From Eumeta japonica (Eukaryota > Arthropoda > Insecta > Lepidoptera > Psychidae): 64,000 bases of DNA. Under the pieces are notes generated by a model that saw nothing but the letters and a program-made list of their open reading frames with translations, was not told the origin of the DNA and made no database searches. Shown piece after piece: positions 13,561 to 26,700 of this stretch. Position 1 is the first letter of the stretch, and each line of letters starts with the position of its first letter. Position numbers and translations under genes: made by a program. The stretch covers positions 62,001 to 126,000 of the forward strand of contig BGZK01001327.1 of assembly GCA_005406025.1 (NCBI GenBank). Direction: 5' to 3'.

Positions 13561-14527
13561 TTCATTTTTATCAAATGTCACTTATTTAATGCTATAAAAG
13601 CTAAACACACACAAATAGTACAATCAGAGATTTTACTGCAAATTTTTACTTATAAAATATGAAAAATCTTTTTCCCTGAACTAATAAATAGTTTTAATTT
13701 TAAATCATACATTGATGATGCATATAAAAAACACTTTGTAAATCATACATAAGATTGGTTAATGGATGAATAAAACTATCAACTCTCCATAAAATTTTAT
13801 GAATTCAATGTGGATATCCTTCTCATTTTTGGAATGTCCTTTGGAAATATTCAACATGAACTAGTATTCATTATTCACAATTATATAAAATCAATTGTAA
13901 TAATCACAATTGCAATTACATGATGTGAAAAAAATAACCAAAAATATAGATCTAAGACTATTAAGTCATGTTGCCTGAGAGCCTAAAACACTTGCCAACA
14001 ACAAAATGAGAAACTGACTATAGACAACACCATCACTCATACATGCTTTTGCGGTAACTGCTTATTTTCTTATTCGGTTCAAGAGAACGAAAAGTATTTA
14101 ATTGTTAACTATGCGACTTAGTGGTTGAAAAATATACCATAAATTGAAATTAACATTTTCATGTGCATTTTGATCAGCTAAACTTTAAAAGTAATGGTAA
14201 GTGTGACAATGACTCCACTGGCTCCTAGTACAAAGTACTTTAGTAGCCCAATGGAATTAGAACGGATAAGTAAAACACTAAATATATATATTTTTTAACC
14301 ATTATTTAGTTGTACAACTATTTAAGTGTAGCTAGCGTTGTTTACACTGGTTCGCCGTCAAGCACTACTACGGCTGTGTAAATTATTTCTTAGTATTTTA
14401 AATGCTAATTCAATCACTGTAGTTTTTAAGGCAGAGTCATTCTAGATAAGCAGATTATGCCTATTTGGAGAAAGGTGCAGGATCGGATCCACACCATGTA
14501 TATACACAAGTGTTATGTAGTCGTTAC
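13561..14527. other. slmb 3' flank, no gene
   Basis: AT-rich. It should include the slmb 3' UTR, but no canonical AATAAA was found on the minus strand in the first few hundred bases after the stop. Confidence 0.4.
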
Positions 14528-14707
14528 CTAATCATAGAGGTCCCGCTCGTGCTCGGGCGTGCGCGCGGCCGGCTGCGGCGCGGGCGGCGCGGCCGGCGAC
14601 TGCCCCCCGTAGTTCAGGAAGTCCCACACCAATATGGTGTCGTCGTGCGAAGACGAAACGATCTGGAACTCGTCGAACTGCAGCCGGAACACGCGACCCG
14701 TGTGCTC
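14528..14707 (-). CDS. slmb: slmb coding exon 11 (last blade, Ala/Pro-rich tail, stop)
   Basis: Encodes [20 protein letters not shown] and [12 protein letters not shown], closing the propeller. A GC-rich tail of about 28 residues rich in Ala and Pro follows ([20 protein letters not shown], ending ERDLYD), then TAG. The family's tail is variable. Confidence 0.95.
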   Translation of the reverse strand, partial: EHTGRVFRLQFDEFQIVSSSHDDTILVWDFLNYGGQSPAAPPAPQPAARTPEHERDLYD

Positions 14708-17700
14708 CTGCGACGATACGTAATAATGTAATCACAATCAAACAGGATAAGTTGTATTTTAAAAATTATTACTAAATCTATTAGTTCAGTGAACAAAACA
14801 AATTTTTGAATTGTTACAACTTTGAACGGTCTCGTCTTCGGACTAAAACTAAGTATAATGTTTAAATATACATAAGGTCTGTTTTTTTCCTTTTTATGTA
14901 GAATTTATTACATTTTTCATTGGCTTTCAAAATTCAACAATTTTACAAGTGTGAGTCCCACAGTAATTTAAGTATTATGGATATTTTGTTGTGTTCCACT
15001 TTCAGCTTTGAAACGAATACTATTAAATATATTATTGCAAATTCGGTACATACTTATTACAAATGGAGAAAAAAACAAAAAACCTTTTATCCCTTTTCTA
15101 TAAAACTCAAATAACTGACGTACAGTTGCTAAAGAACCGTATTATATGAACATAAACTCACGCCTATTTAAAAAAAAAAGGGTTAGGCAGAGGCTATAGA
15201 TTTCCACATAGTACAATCTTTGCATATCTCTCTTACTTTACTGATACTCATCAATTTTTTCATGCAAGCTCATCGATTTGGGGTGCTTAAAATTTGGCCC
15301 TTTTAAAAAAAAAATGTCGCTGATGTAGTTTGAACAATATTGTATTTAATGATAATCATCAGTAGATCATCGAAATCATAGAAATTCTCAAGCAACCTGT
15401 ATATAGTTCCATAACCATAATTACTTTAATTTTAAAAAGTTACAGTGGTGGTTGTATGTATTTATAACTGACCACAAGCGTCCGCAGACAGAGGTCTTGG
15501 TGGGGGGTGCGAACGTCCAGCGCCGCGGGCAGGTCCCACACTTTGATCTTGCCGTCGTACGCGCCACTCACTATGCGTTTGTTATCGAACCTGTAACAAA
15601 AAAAATCCAATAAAGATACTTAACATCAACTTTATTGTACATATACATGACTAATGATATGCAAATGATAACATTTTATATTTGATATCACCTCACAATA
15701 TTCAATCTTAACATTACATCAAGGTTTATGAACTAACAGAATCTCATGAAATTAATGCATCATCAAGATATAATGGACAATTAAAAATAAAATAGTACAT
15801 TCAAATATCGGCCCTTTTGACTTTTAAAAGAAAAAAAGGTATTTCTCCATTTTTTGAAGATTTTTTGCAAGTTTAAATTTCTATCAGAACTTTTTACAAA
15901 CATTAATAAAACATATATTAAAAGGTCAGATGTCGAGAGAAGTTACCTGATACACCGTACCAACTCCTGATGCCCTTCTAAAACTCTTATGCATTGGCCA
16001 CATTCAATATCCCATAGACGTATCGTGTTGTCCGATGAACCAGAGACGACCAACCTCTCCCTGTACTGTAGGCACGCTATCCCTCTTTTGTGGCCGTTGA
16101 GCGTACGGACAAACTCACACGAGGATGTGTTCCACACCTGTGGACAAAGTGACAGATAGCAATTAAAAATAAGAGTTTGAAGTCTAACTCGAGGGAAATT
16201 AATAATCGTTCATTTTATAATAACCATTTAACATATTTGAGAGAGTTACATTAAATTTATCAAAATTTTTCAATATCATTTAATTGCAACACCAAATAAA
16301 TATAACATATCACTTGTCTTAAAGGTGAAGAATAATTTGAAAAAATTGCCATGCATGCATGCCAGACACTTCATATGAAATTTTAACATCATGGTAAAGT
16401 TGCCAACACACATTGAGTCTAGATACATACATATGTACAATTAAATAACTGTTCATGACTATTATCATTTTCATCAAAAAGGTAACTGCGCAACAACATA
16501 GCAGCAATGACAATAAACTTCAAATAAGAAAAAGAAATATTTAATTTTTTTTTAATTTTTCTATACAGATAAACTTGAAAAGCAAAACTGTATCAAAGTG
16601 CAAATTGCCATCAATATCTTTAGAACCGTTTCTGAAATACCAACATATATATCTATATGTAAGAAGTGCTCACCTAAACTAACGTAGAAATGTAGAGGTG
16701 CTACTTTGCATTATGGAAAGATTTTTAATATCGTGAAGGAACAGACGAGTACGTAGCAAACTGGAAGCTGATAGGATTTGGATACTGATATTATCTATAA
16801 ATGGAGCAACCTTTATGGTTCTGTCTCCGCTGGCGCTGACGATGTATTTCTCGTCGAAGTCCACCACGTTGACGGCGGCGCGGTGGCCGACCAGCACGCG
16901 GCGCAGCGTGATCTCCGTGGTCGAAGACATGTCCCACACAGCTATCGAACGATCCTAGATTTGATTTAATGATTACATTAGATTTATTATCTAAGAATAT
17001 CCATGATCTTCTAGATCATACTATAAAATTCAAACTGTGCGTCCATTTAAATTCTTTGACAACCCACTTTTTCGCTGCACATGTTTTTTTTTTTGATTCA
17101 TTGCTATGTTATCTGACCCAGGTGATAATCAATGGTGAATCAAGTCAGAAAATAGATGCTTTTAGGGTACTTAAATGGCATATGCTGAGTAAGCCATAAG
17201 ATCATTAAATGAATGTACTACATAGCTGTAAATCTTGAAAAGGGGTGGTGCGGGCGGCACAATTCTTGAGCTACCCGCTACTTGTTTATACAAAACTTAA
17301 GCAATAATTCTATGGTTTATGCAAACGGAGCTGCGGGCACCGTTAGTGATAAATAAAATAATGTATTCTATTTCCAAGTTGACATTACATTTTAGCTGCG
17401 TTAATGGTATAATATCATGCAGTATTTTTGTTCAGGTGAAAGCCAGTGACATTTAAATGATTTTGTTTTAAATACGAGAGCCATTGAAGTTCAAAGAATA
17501 TTTGTTTGATATATGAGATCAAATTTTCTTTGTCTACAAATTAATATCTAGAGCTAGACTAAAGTCATTTAAAGGAAAATAATATTCTTAATTCATACTT
17601 GTCAATACATTTATGATAATATAAGCTATGTGTTCAAAACCATGATTGTTTTCTTTATGGTAGAATTCTATTATAATATAAATACTAGAGGAAAGGAAGT

Positions 17701-20700
17701 GTTCACAAATTTTAATTTCAAACTTTTATTTATATTTCAACATTTATAATTTTACAATTATTACATAAATTACACTATTATTTTTTTAACTTTAGTGAGA
17801 TAGATAATACATACACAAATAGAGCTTTCATACAGAACATAACTCATTATGAAAGATTTAAGATAATTTCTTACTTAAAAAAGTATCCCTTTTCTTATAT
17901 TCCTCACCTTACTGCATGTCACCATCATACCGTTGCAGAACCTTAAATGTAGCACGGCTTCGCAATGATGAATCAGGGTGTTGAGCATTACACCGGTGTT
18001 AACGTCCCACACCCGTACGGTGCTGTCAGACGAGCCGGATATGATAGCTCTTTCGTCATACTGGAGGCAGAGTACCGAACCAGTGTGACCCTGAAGCTCC
18101 TGTGAATTTAATTTATAGCATTATTGAAAAGAAACCAATATACATATAATGTGGATGGGATCACTCGAGTTGTAAGCAACTATATTTGGGGTTTCTGGTT
18201 ATTGTTAAGTTTTAATTATCCCACTACTGAGACATATTCTCACCCTTTTATTTTAGACCTCAATCTCTGCAAGCTAGTTCAGGGTGAGTCATGAGTTGCT
18301 AATAATAATTGTCGCCAATGTGATGACCAACCACAGGCCGGGACAGACAGCTTAACATACTATTCGAAGACTATGCCAGGAAGAGTATATGAAGTTGTTG
18401 TTACTGTCGAAAATGTCGCTCTATAGAGAGCGGTTTAATTTGCTCAAAGCTAAAACTCACTGATAAATTTGCTTAAGGTCAAAATACAAACCCATACCTT
18501 CTGGTTTATAAGGCATCAATCGGTGCTGCAATAGTAAATCTGATCTGGTAATATCACTTGAAATTCTCAAAATACCGATCGAAGTACTCAGATTTTAAAT
18601 TTTTCAGTTGTTTCTATGATCCTAAATAGTTTACAAAATACTAATAACATTTCTAAGTAATACACACTATTTGAATTATTTGGAAATCTCTTTAAACAAT
18701 TATTTCACCTGTATATGGCTGAGACGTTCTCACTGAGAAAACTTTTAACATATCAGAACACATCCGAAAACGGACAAAAATGAAAAATAACAAACAAACA
18801 TTACCTTAACACATTGTAACGTCTTTCTGTCCCATATTTTGATAGTGTTGTCCCTCAAGCCGGATACAATTTTATTGTCGTCGTATTGTAGGCAGTAGAC
18901 ACCTTTAGAGTTTTCAGACCTGCAGTTTATCCTCTGAAAATGAAATAGGGATTGCGATTAGCGTCATTACAGATAAAACTGTCCAAAAATAAAAACTCAA
19001 TGAGGGTGTTAAATTAAAGGTCACAAAAGCGCGCCAGACATTGAAAAATATAATAAAATCTATTCAAAAACATGTCTATTTCCTTAAAAATACACTTTAA
19101 AATACTTAATTACGTGTGGTGTTAGTCTTATATAACTTTGTCGTCAGAAAATTTACTAAACTACAGTATTATGAATGAAACTGGTCATGAAGTTAGTCAG
19201 AAAAGCATTTAAATGGCGTAAAATAGGAAAGAAGGTACGCGAGGGAGAAGGAAGTGTCGCTGAGCATTGAACCAGTGCACCGCATCATCGCAGACATTTT
19301 AGAACTGTAGTTTTGTGCGTTGTACTATAACCTTTTACCCCCTTACTCAATCTCCAAAAGTAGGCATTAAAAAAGTTCTAGATTCTAGAGGTTTTAGAGT
19401 CTAGAATATTCTTTACAATATGAGAATCAATGCAAATAATTTTGAATGGGAGATTTTGAGTGACCAATCTGATTTATAAATTCGTTTTTATCGATGTTAG
19501 TATCAATGGATAAAAAACCTTAATAAAATGAAAAAAGAAATAAATAGAATAAAATAAAAAAGAAATAAATACCTGTAAATTGTGTCTACCCATCCTCCAA
19601 TTGTCTTCTATGGACCTTATGTCCTGTATTATTTTGGGATATAGTTGTCTGTAGAAAGAGTGAGGCGGATGCTGACAACCGGGTTTCGGTTTAAACAGGT
19701 ACTGAATCCTGAAACGAATTAAATTCACAACGTCACTCAATGATAGCTTCTCCAGAGTTTCGCAAGTAATTGTTACAGATTAGCTACAGTCAAATTTTGA
19801 TGGAGAAGTCAAGATGAGTATTATATGCATTGTCTAAACATCGTCAAACAACTTTCAAGTTTAAATAATAAGGAATCAACCAGAAATGCTGCGATGTGAT
19901 AATGAGGAATCATATGTGTTACGCTTTTGCTTATTCAACAAACGGCCAATACATAGTCCATTTAAAAAAAATACGATAAGAATATACTCACCATCCCCTC
20001 CTCTCGGCCAAGCCGCGCCATAGAGAGTCTGTTCTAACTTTTCTTTCGACCAATTTCTTCCAAAGCATACCCTCGCTGATGACCCTCTGCCATTCCCTGC
20101 AGACGAGCTCGGCGGCGCACAACGAACTCGCGTCCAAGTACGATAGGATATTTTCAGCTACATGATCTAGGCCTTTCTCTGTTAAAAAAAAATTTAAGTT
20201 TATCCGAATCTCAAATATCTATTTAAACTCCATGAGGAAAAAAGGACATTAAAGATAGGGAATATGGACTTCTTTTTATTTGTGTATTTATATGATAGCT
20301 CCTATTGATATATTATCATGATAAAAATATTCAACACGAAAAATCTAAAATACAGTAAGAAAAATAATTCTGAAAATAACAAAAAGATTCAGGGAATTTT
20401 AAACACTCTCCATTTTCAGCACTTCTTGTGATTTCAAAGTCTATGACAACAAATAACTAGTCTACAAACAACTTGTTGAGGTACTGTGTAGTCGATTTTG
20501 TATTTTACGATTATCATTTGATGGTATATGTTAGATTTAATTTGATTTTCTTATTAATTCATCGCGATAGACAATAATCAGGATTTTCCCACGAAATGCA
20601 TTTCGAAAATTTGTGACAACTATGAAATTAAGAACCATATATTAATGAAATCAAAAACCATATATTACGCTCATATCGTAATTGACAGCAACTTGCCAGT

Positions 20701-23700
20701 TAGCATTTAACTTTAACAAGTCATTTTTTGAAGGAACAGAATTTGACAATTTTCCTAATTATTAAAGTAAATGTTATGTTTAAAAGTTAAAATTTACAGT
20801 TGAATATACTACTTAATTTGGAAACACTCTGATGCCAATTTCACATCATACTCTTTAAAAACTGTCAAAGAGTTGATACATTTTTAATTTTGAAAATGTT
20901 TCTTACAACCGACTGGTAAATTTCTCTATGCCAAGATATAAACCACAGTAAATTTTACAATATTTTAAATTTTTAACAATATATTTCATGAGTTACAGCA
21001 TATTACAGAATAAAGCTGTTTCAATCCCCATTAATAAGGTTTTGATACCCATCTCGGTGTGCATTTCTTACTTAATCAATTTAAGTTATTCAAACAAAAC
21101 AATACAATCCACCTTTTATAAAGATATTGTTTATAACAGTCATCTGCAACTCCATGCACATTAAAATATTGACACAAATCTTTGTTCCAATTATTATTAA
21201 GCATTGTATTCTAAATGTCGATGAAAAATTTTCTTTTTTTGTAATGCAAAATACCCGCAAAGTTCCATCAAAAGAGATACAGTATACCTATATCATATAC
21301 GCAACCATCAAAAATCATATTGACAATGTTCAATTATGATGATAACATTGTGTAATAAGCTGACGACACAGCACTGAGCATACATTTAACCTGTTCATAT
21401 AGGGAAGAGTTGAAGTTTGTAAACACTGAAACCTTCATAGTATGAGAAAGACAATGCCTGCCACTCAAGGGCACTCGAAAATGCATTGTGCACGCATCTC
21501 CACAATAACACAAAATCACTTAAAGGGGACACTATCGCCCATCGTATTTCAGAAGCAATCCGAAATCCATCATGTCATCAATCCATTTGTATCAGTTGGC
21601 GTGGGACGATGCCACTCAATTGGGAGTGCTCATGAATGACAGGTTTAAGAGTTTTTAAAAGATTACCATACTTTTAGTAGTCTCGATACACATCAGTTCT
21701 CACTAATTCATTTCTAGTAAGAAATATAAGAAGAAATTAATAATATCAAAAAAAAATATATAATTCATAAATTTTAAATTATTAATATAATTTTGAAAAC
21801 ATGTTTTTGTTTTTTTTTGCCATATGTCATATAACAATATAAACTCACGCCTATTTTCCAGAAGGATAGACAGAGACTATAGATTTCCACATGGTACTAT
21901 CTTTGCATAACTCCCTTGCTTCATTGTCATCGATCAATTTATTCATGCAAAACATCCCCATGATCCTTTTGTTAGCAAAAGTATATAAAACTTGACCCCA
22001 CAACATCACACAGCCCTGATATTGGAACAGTCTGGTAATATATAGTTTTTATCACAGACAGTCGGATGCTTCCCAGTGATTTTAGTTCACACTATGTATA
22101 TAACAATAGTAATTAACGATTCGAATTTTGTTTAAATAGAAATATCATTTGAATATCAATATTGAACTCCATGGTTTTTATATTAACTACGGTCATGCGA
22201 TTGAAATAAATATAGAATTCGAGATTAATTGTACAAATCTTTTGTCTAAATTTGTGACATTGTCTCACAATAAAAACCATATCAATCGTGAACACAAAGC
22301 ACCTATTAAACCAAAAAAAAAACTTAATTAAACAAACTTTTAATATGTACATATTTCTGTGGTAAAGAACACCAAACATACAGCGTCTTATCGGAAAACC
22401 TGACATACATACTGGGTAACATGGTAATGAAGTCCCTCTGCAGCATGGGTTTGAGGTAGGCATTGATGTGACCATGCTGATAGTGGCACATACGGGCAAG
22501 AAGCTGTTCAACAAACTCCACCTGGCGAATGGACATAATCAAATTTGAACGACATATTTTTTATTATGATCAAACTTCTTATATACTGCTAATTGCTACA
22601 CATTTTTTTGTCACATATTTTATGGAGTCTCTAGGATTTTCTGTTACATGTACTGATATTTCTGAATACCAAACAATTTTGAAATAGTTAAATTTTCCAA
22701 ATCTGTTTTAGTCAATTCTTATATTAGAACATATGAAACCAAAAACATTGTTCGTTTATGTATAAAAGTATTTTTAATGACACAACAACATTACAATGAA
22801 TTACAGATTGTCTCATAAATTAAGTTACATTTACAGCCTTCTTTCGTTTTGAGCGAGAAAGGATGCGAGACAAAATAAAGGTGAAAATATCCAAACCGAG
22901 ACCCAGTTTCATTGAACCACGTTAACAATTAACAGACATTAAAATTTAAATTCAGAATCTTTTCTTCATGCAAAATAATTTCTCAACAGTGTGTAACATA
23001 GGTCGGTGACATTGGACCTCACTATTTCAAAAAATATATTAAAAAAAAACCTAGTTGAATTGAGAACCTCCTCCTTTTTAATTTTCAAATTTATTAAAAA
23101 TTAAACATGGTTGTTTTTCTGAGGTAAAAATTGTAAATTGAAGGCATTGAAGTGATATTATTTCGTCACTACAATCGAATCAGAACCATCTGACAATCTC
23201 ATTTGCGAATACTGTGAATGAAATATTTCTAAGATACGAGTTCATTTTGTGATGTATTCAAACCAAAAGGGGATCCACGCATGTGCGGCACACATAAAAG
23301 ATTCGGTCAGGACTGGCTCTATTTTAATTATAATAAGAAAAATACTCAATGGGGGTAATGCCCCTTATGACCTCACCTCTGGATCGGCCACTGCATCAAA
23401 TGATAATTATGTTAATATAGATCAATCGTGTTTGTACATCCAGTTGTTTGAATAGGAGAAGGTGTACGTTCAGCATTCTTTCTTAGCAGAAGTTGAATTA
23501 AGCGCAAGTATCGCTTGAAGAGTCATTAAGCATATGATGCCTCCCATCAAGTATTTGGGACATTTAGTTATGGGGTTAGTAAATCTTTAGTGAAAACTAC
23601 TTGGTGGTGACGGTAATAGTATTGTCAGAGTCGATGCGTTGGTTTCTCATCAGGATATGGCAATTTGGATGTGAACCATCCGAGTGACCATCTGAAAAGC

Positions 23701-26700
23701 TTGTAAGAATATATGACTGATTAAAATAACACATAGTGTGATAGAAGGTTTAACAAGGGGCCGGTTTAGAAAATCATAACCTGAACAAATTGGTAGTACA
23801 TTACAGGAGGGCCAAATTTTAAGCACCCCATAGTTATCGACTCGATAAACGATTGTTAAATATATCTAAGATCATAGAGGTACACGAGAGTAGCCCTAGG
23901 GACCCTTTACTGTACTGAGGTACAGCAAGGGATCCCACCGAGCATCGGTGATCTATGGTCTATATCTGTTTACACTCTATGGAAAATTTATATGTTTAAT
24001 TTACCTGGTCCGTTTCATTCCATTTTGAAAAAAAGTTTAAGCAAGCGTCTCTCTCGGCTGTGTATGCCGCACTACTCGGTATGGGTCGTACGCCCCCTTC
24101 GAGAGTCGTCAAAGACGTTGTCTGAAAAGTTCAATAGAAAAATATGTGTATAGAAAATACATGTATTATAAGACACAGTTCTGTTGTTTGTGAAATCTAT
24201 GGTATGTCATTTATATCTATAATCTATTTATATACGAATTTAAATAGCAGCGATATGATTTATTTAGATTATCATATATCAAAATATAACATGTGGGCAT
24301 AGTTGGGCCACATGCTATATTTTGAGATGAATCAAAATTAGTTCAAACTGAAAACAAATCACCTCTAATGCCATGTGTTCAATTAATTTTATCATATTAT
24401 TTGAAATTGTACAAAAATTTTTTTTTTAATCTCGATGGCAACCCCTCACTTGCTTGTATTTTTAAAAATTATTTCACCTATAATGATATAGTCAACTCCA
24501 AAAAACATCATCTCATCATCCAGCTAGTTAATGTTTTTAGTTTTCGTGTGGTAGAGTAGTGCTGTCCTCAACTTGACTGAAGCACCACAAAGCAGGCCGG
24601 CATGACAGATGAGATACCACAGTCTCACAGCACATAGACATGAAGTAACAACTTTCGCTGTTGCAATTCATCTAGGGAGTGAGAGTACCTGTGGTCCACT
24701 CCCCTCTTCATCAGATATTATATTAGGAAATATTTTCTTTATCATTTAATTTTTTTTAATCAACTATGCTTCGATACGTTGGCCAAGGAATATAAACACA
24801 TATGGCCCATCAAAGCCGAACTACATCCGGATGTCAAAAAAAAAGTTAGGTATTGCAATGACACTGCTCTATTCTCTGCTTATCAATTGTCATTATAAAT
24901 TTAATCTCCAGTTAGGATATTCCCTAAACTAGACATCAGTATCCTCCGAAAATCACTATAGTCGAAACCATATTCAGAATTAGAATTAATATCTATCGAG
25001 AACAGAAATTTGGTAAATGGAAATCAGTACAACACTAGCAGGGCAAAGACCAGTTCAATCAAATAAAATTGTGTGCTAAGAACCAAAAGTATAATTCGAA
25101 ATGTTTAGCTACAAAAGCAGAACTATTGTAAAATTGTTTGATACAAAGTTAATTGTCGATTGAGTTAGGTACATCTTTATGTAACAAATTAATTAGAAAC
25201 GATACTGTTACTATTACGCCACATCCGGTTTCATGCAGTCTTACATAAAGACGATTACTCATGCTTAACAATTTATTTAAAATGTGATTGAACAAGGAAA
25301 GTCGTATTGAGTATTAAGGTTAAGTGTGTATTGGATTAGATATACGAGAAGGGTCTTGTAGTTGTCAAGATATTTAAAATTTAAATTCATGTACATTTAT
25401 TTTCAATAATTATTTTATTTAAGTTTCCTCACCTGTCACAATTTTGCGGAGTTTCAAAGTTTTTTTAGTAGCCATGGACGAAAAGGAGAGACATATAAAT
25501 AATACTATAAGAATTGGTTAGAAATATGAAAGGCGTAAAGAGGTAACCCATAGACTATGATGGCTATAAATTTTTATGGAGTTTCTTAATCTATCCAGCA
25601 ACTATGTTACCCATTCATGTTTGAATGTGGTCACAACAAGCCATAACCAAATATCGGTGAATTATAAATTTATGTACCACAAAAACGCTGCCAAAGGAAA
25701 AATTGCTTATTGATATGATAGAATATAGACACTAGGTCGAAAGTTGTAGATATGAGATATAGTAAACATCCACAAGGCGATAAGTAATAGTTCAACAATT
25801 TCCTCCATAGCAATTACTACCATTTTTTTTTAAATGAAATATATTTTGAAGAACAATGTTTAAATTATCAATAAGTTTAAAAATGTCTACAGCGGAAATA
25901 TAAAGTCAAGCGATGAAAGTGGTAGACAAAAATTAAACAATATTTTCAAATATATGGATTTTGTCAATATTGGATTCTTGTTCCCTGTTAACCATAAATA
26001 CATCAAAATAGTATTCATTCAAATTGACATATGTTTGTTATACTTCTATTCGGTAAATATTTACAAGCAATGAAGTATGAAATTAATTCAACAAACAAAA
26101 CTCTTCCTAAAGAAGAGCATTATTAAAATTTCTGAATATTTAGGGGACTGCCGGTTTGATGCTTTTGACCCTACTTGCTGCTCTCGGGACATAGGTTAGA
26201 TTCCCACACAAGACAAACATTTATTTAATTATACACATGTACACATGTATTCTATCAACTATCTGATACCCATATAAATAAGAGAATCCTTGTTGTTTAG
26301 TTTTGGACCAAATGGTACTGTATTATTAGAGGAAAAATATCCACAGGTATGACTAGCTCAACTTCTTATCCTGCTGTCTCTTTCTGTAATAATTTTGATG
26401 TTCGATAACAGTTGCTCATGTTATTTGCAAGTTGTTGTACACAGTATCTGAACAGAGTTACTCTACAAATTTTTTGCTAATCCTATTTAAGAGAAAATTA
26501 TGTTTTAACGAGTGGTAGTCTCGTAAAACATAGTAAACAATGAAATAAAAATATTTGGAATTTGAAAGTATAATTGAGATGGCCTTAAAAAAAATATTAA
26601 ACATAAAATTAAGAATACACAACAACAAAAGAGAGAAAACTTGGTGATTAAAAAAGTAAAAAAAGGACCACTATATTATTATTATTATAGATAATATAAT

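Noticed and set aside
14465..14796. Other frames over the last slmb exon
   Set aside because: They are shadows of GC-rich coding DNA; the WD40 frame is certain.
19374..19410. ttctagattctaga cluster resembling heat-shock elements
   Set aside because: It lies in an slmb intron, the spacing is imperfect, and palindromic ctag repeats explain it as well.
25430..25475. Minus-strand ATG segment ([14 protein letters not shown]) ending at gtgagg, as an alternative slmb first exon
   Set aside because: It ends in phase 1, and joining it to 24121 hits a stop; the exon at 28194 fits in phase and resembles the slmb N terminus.
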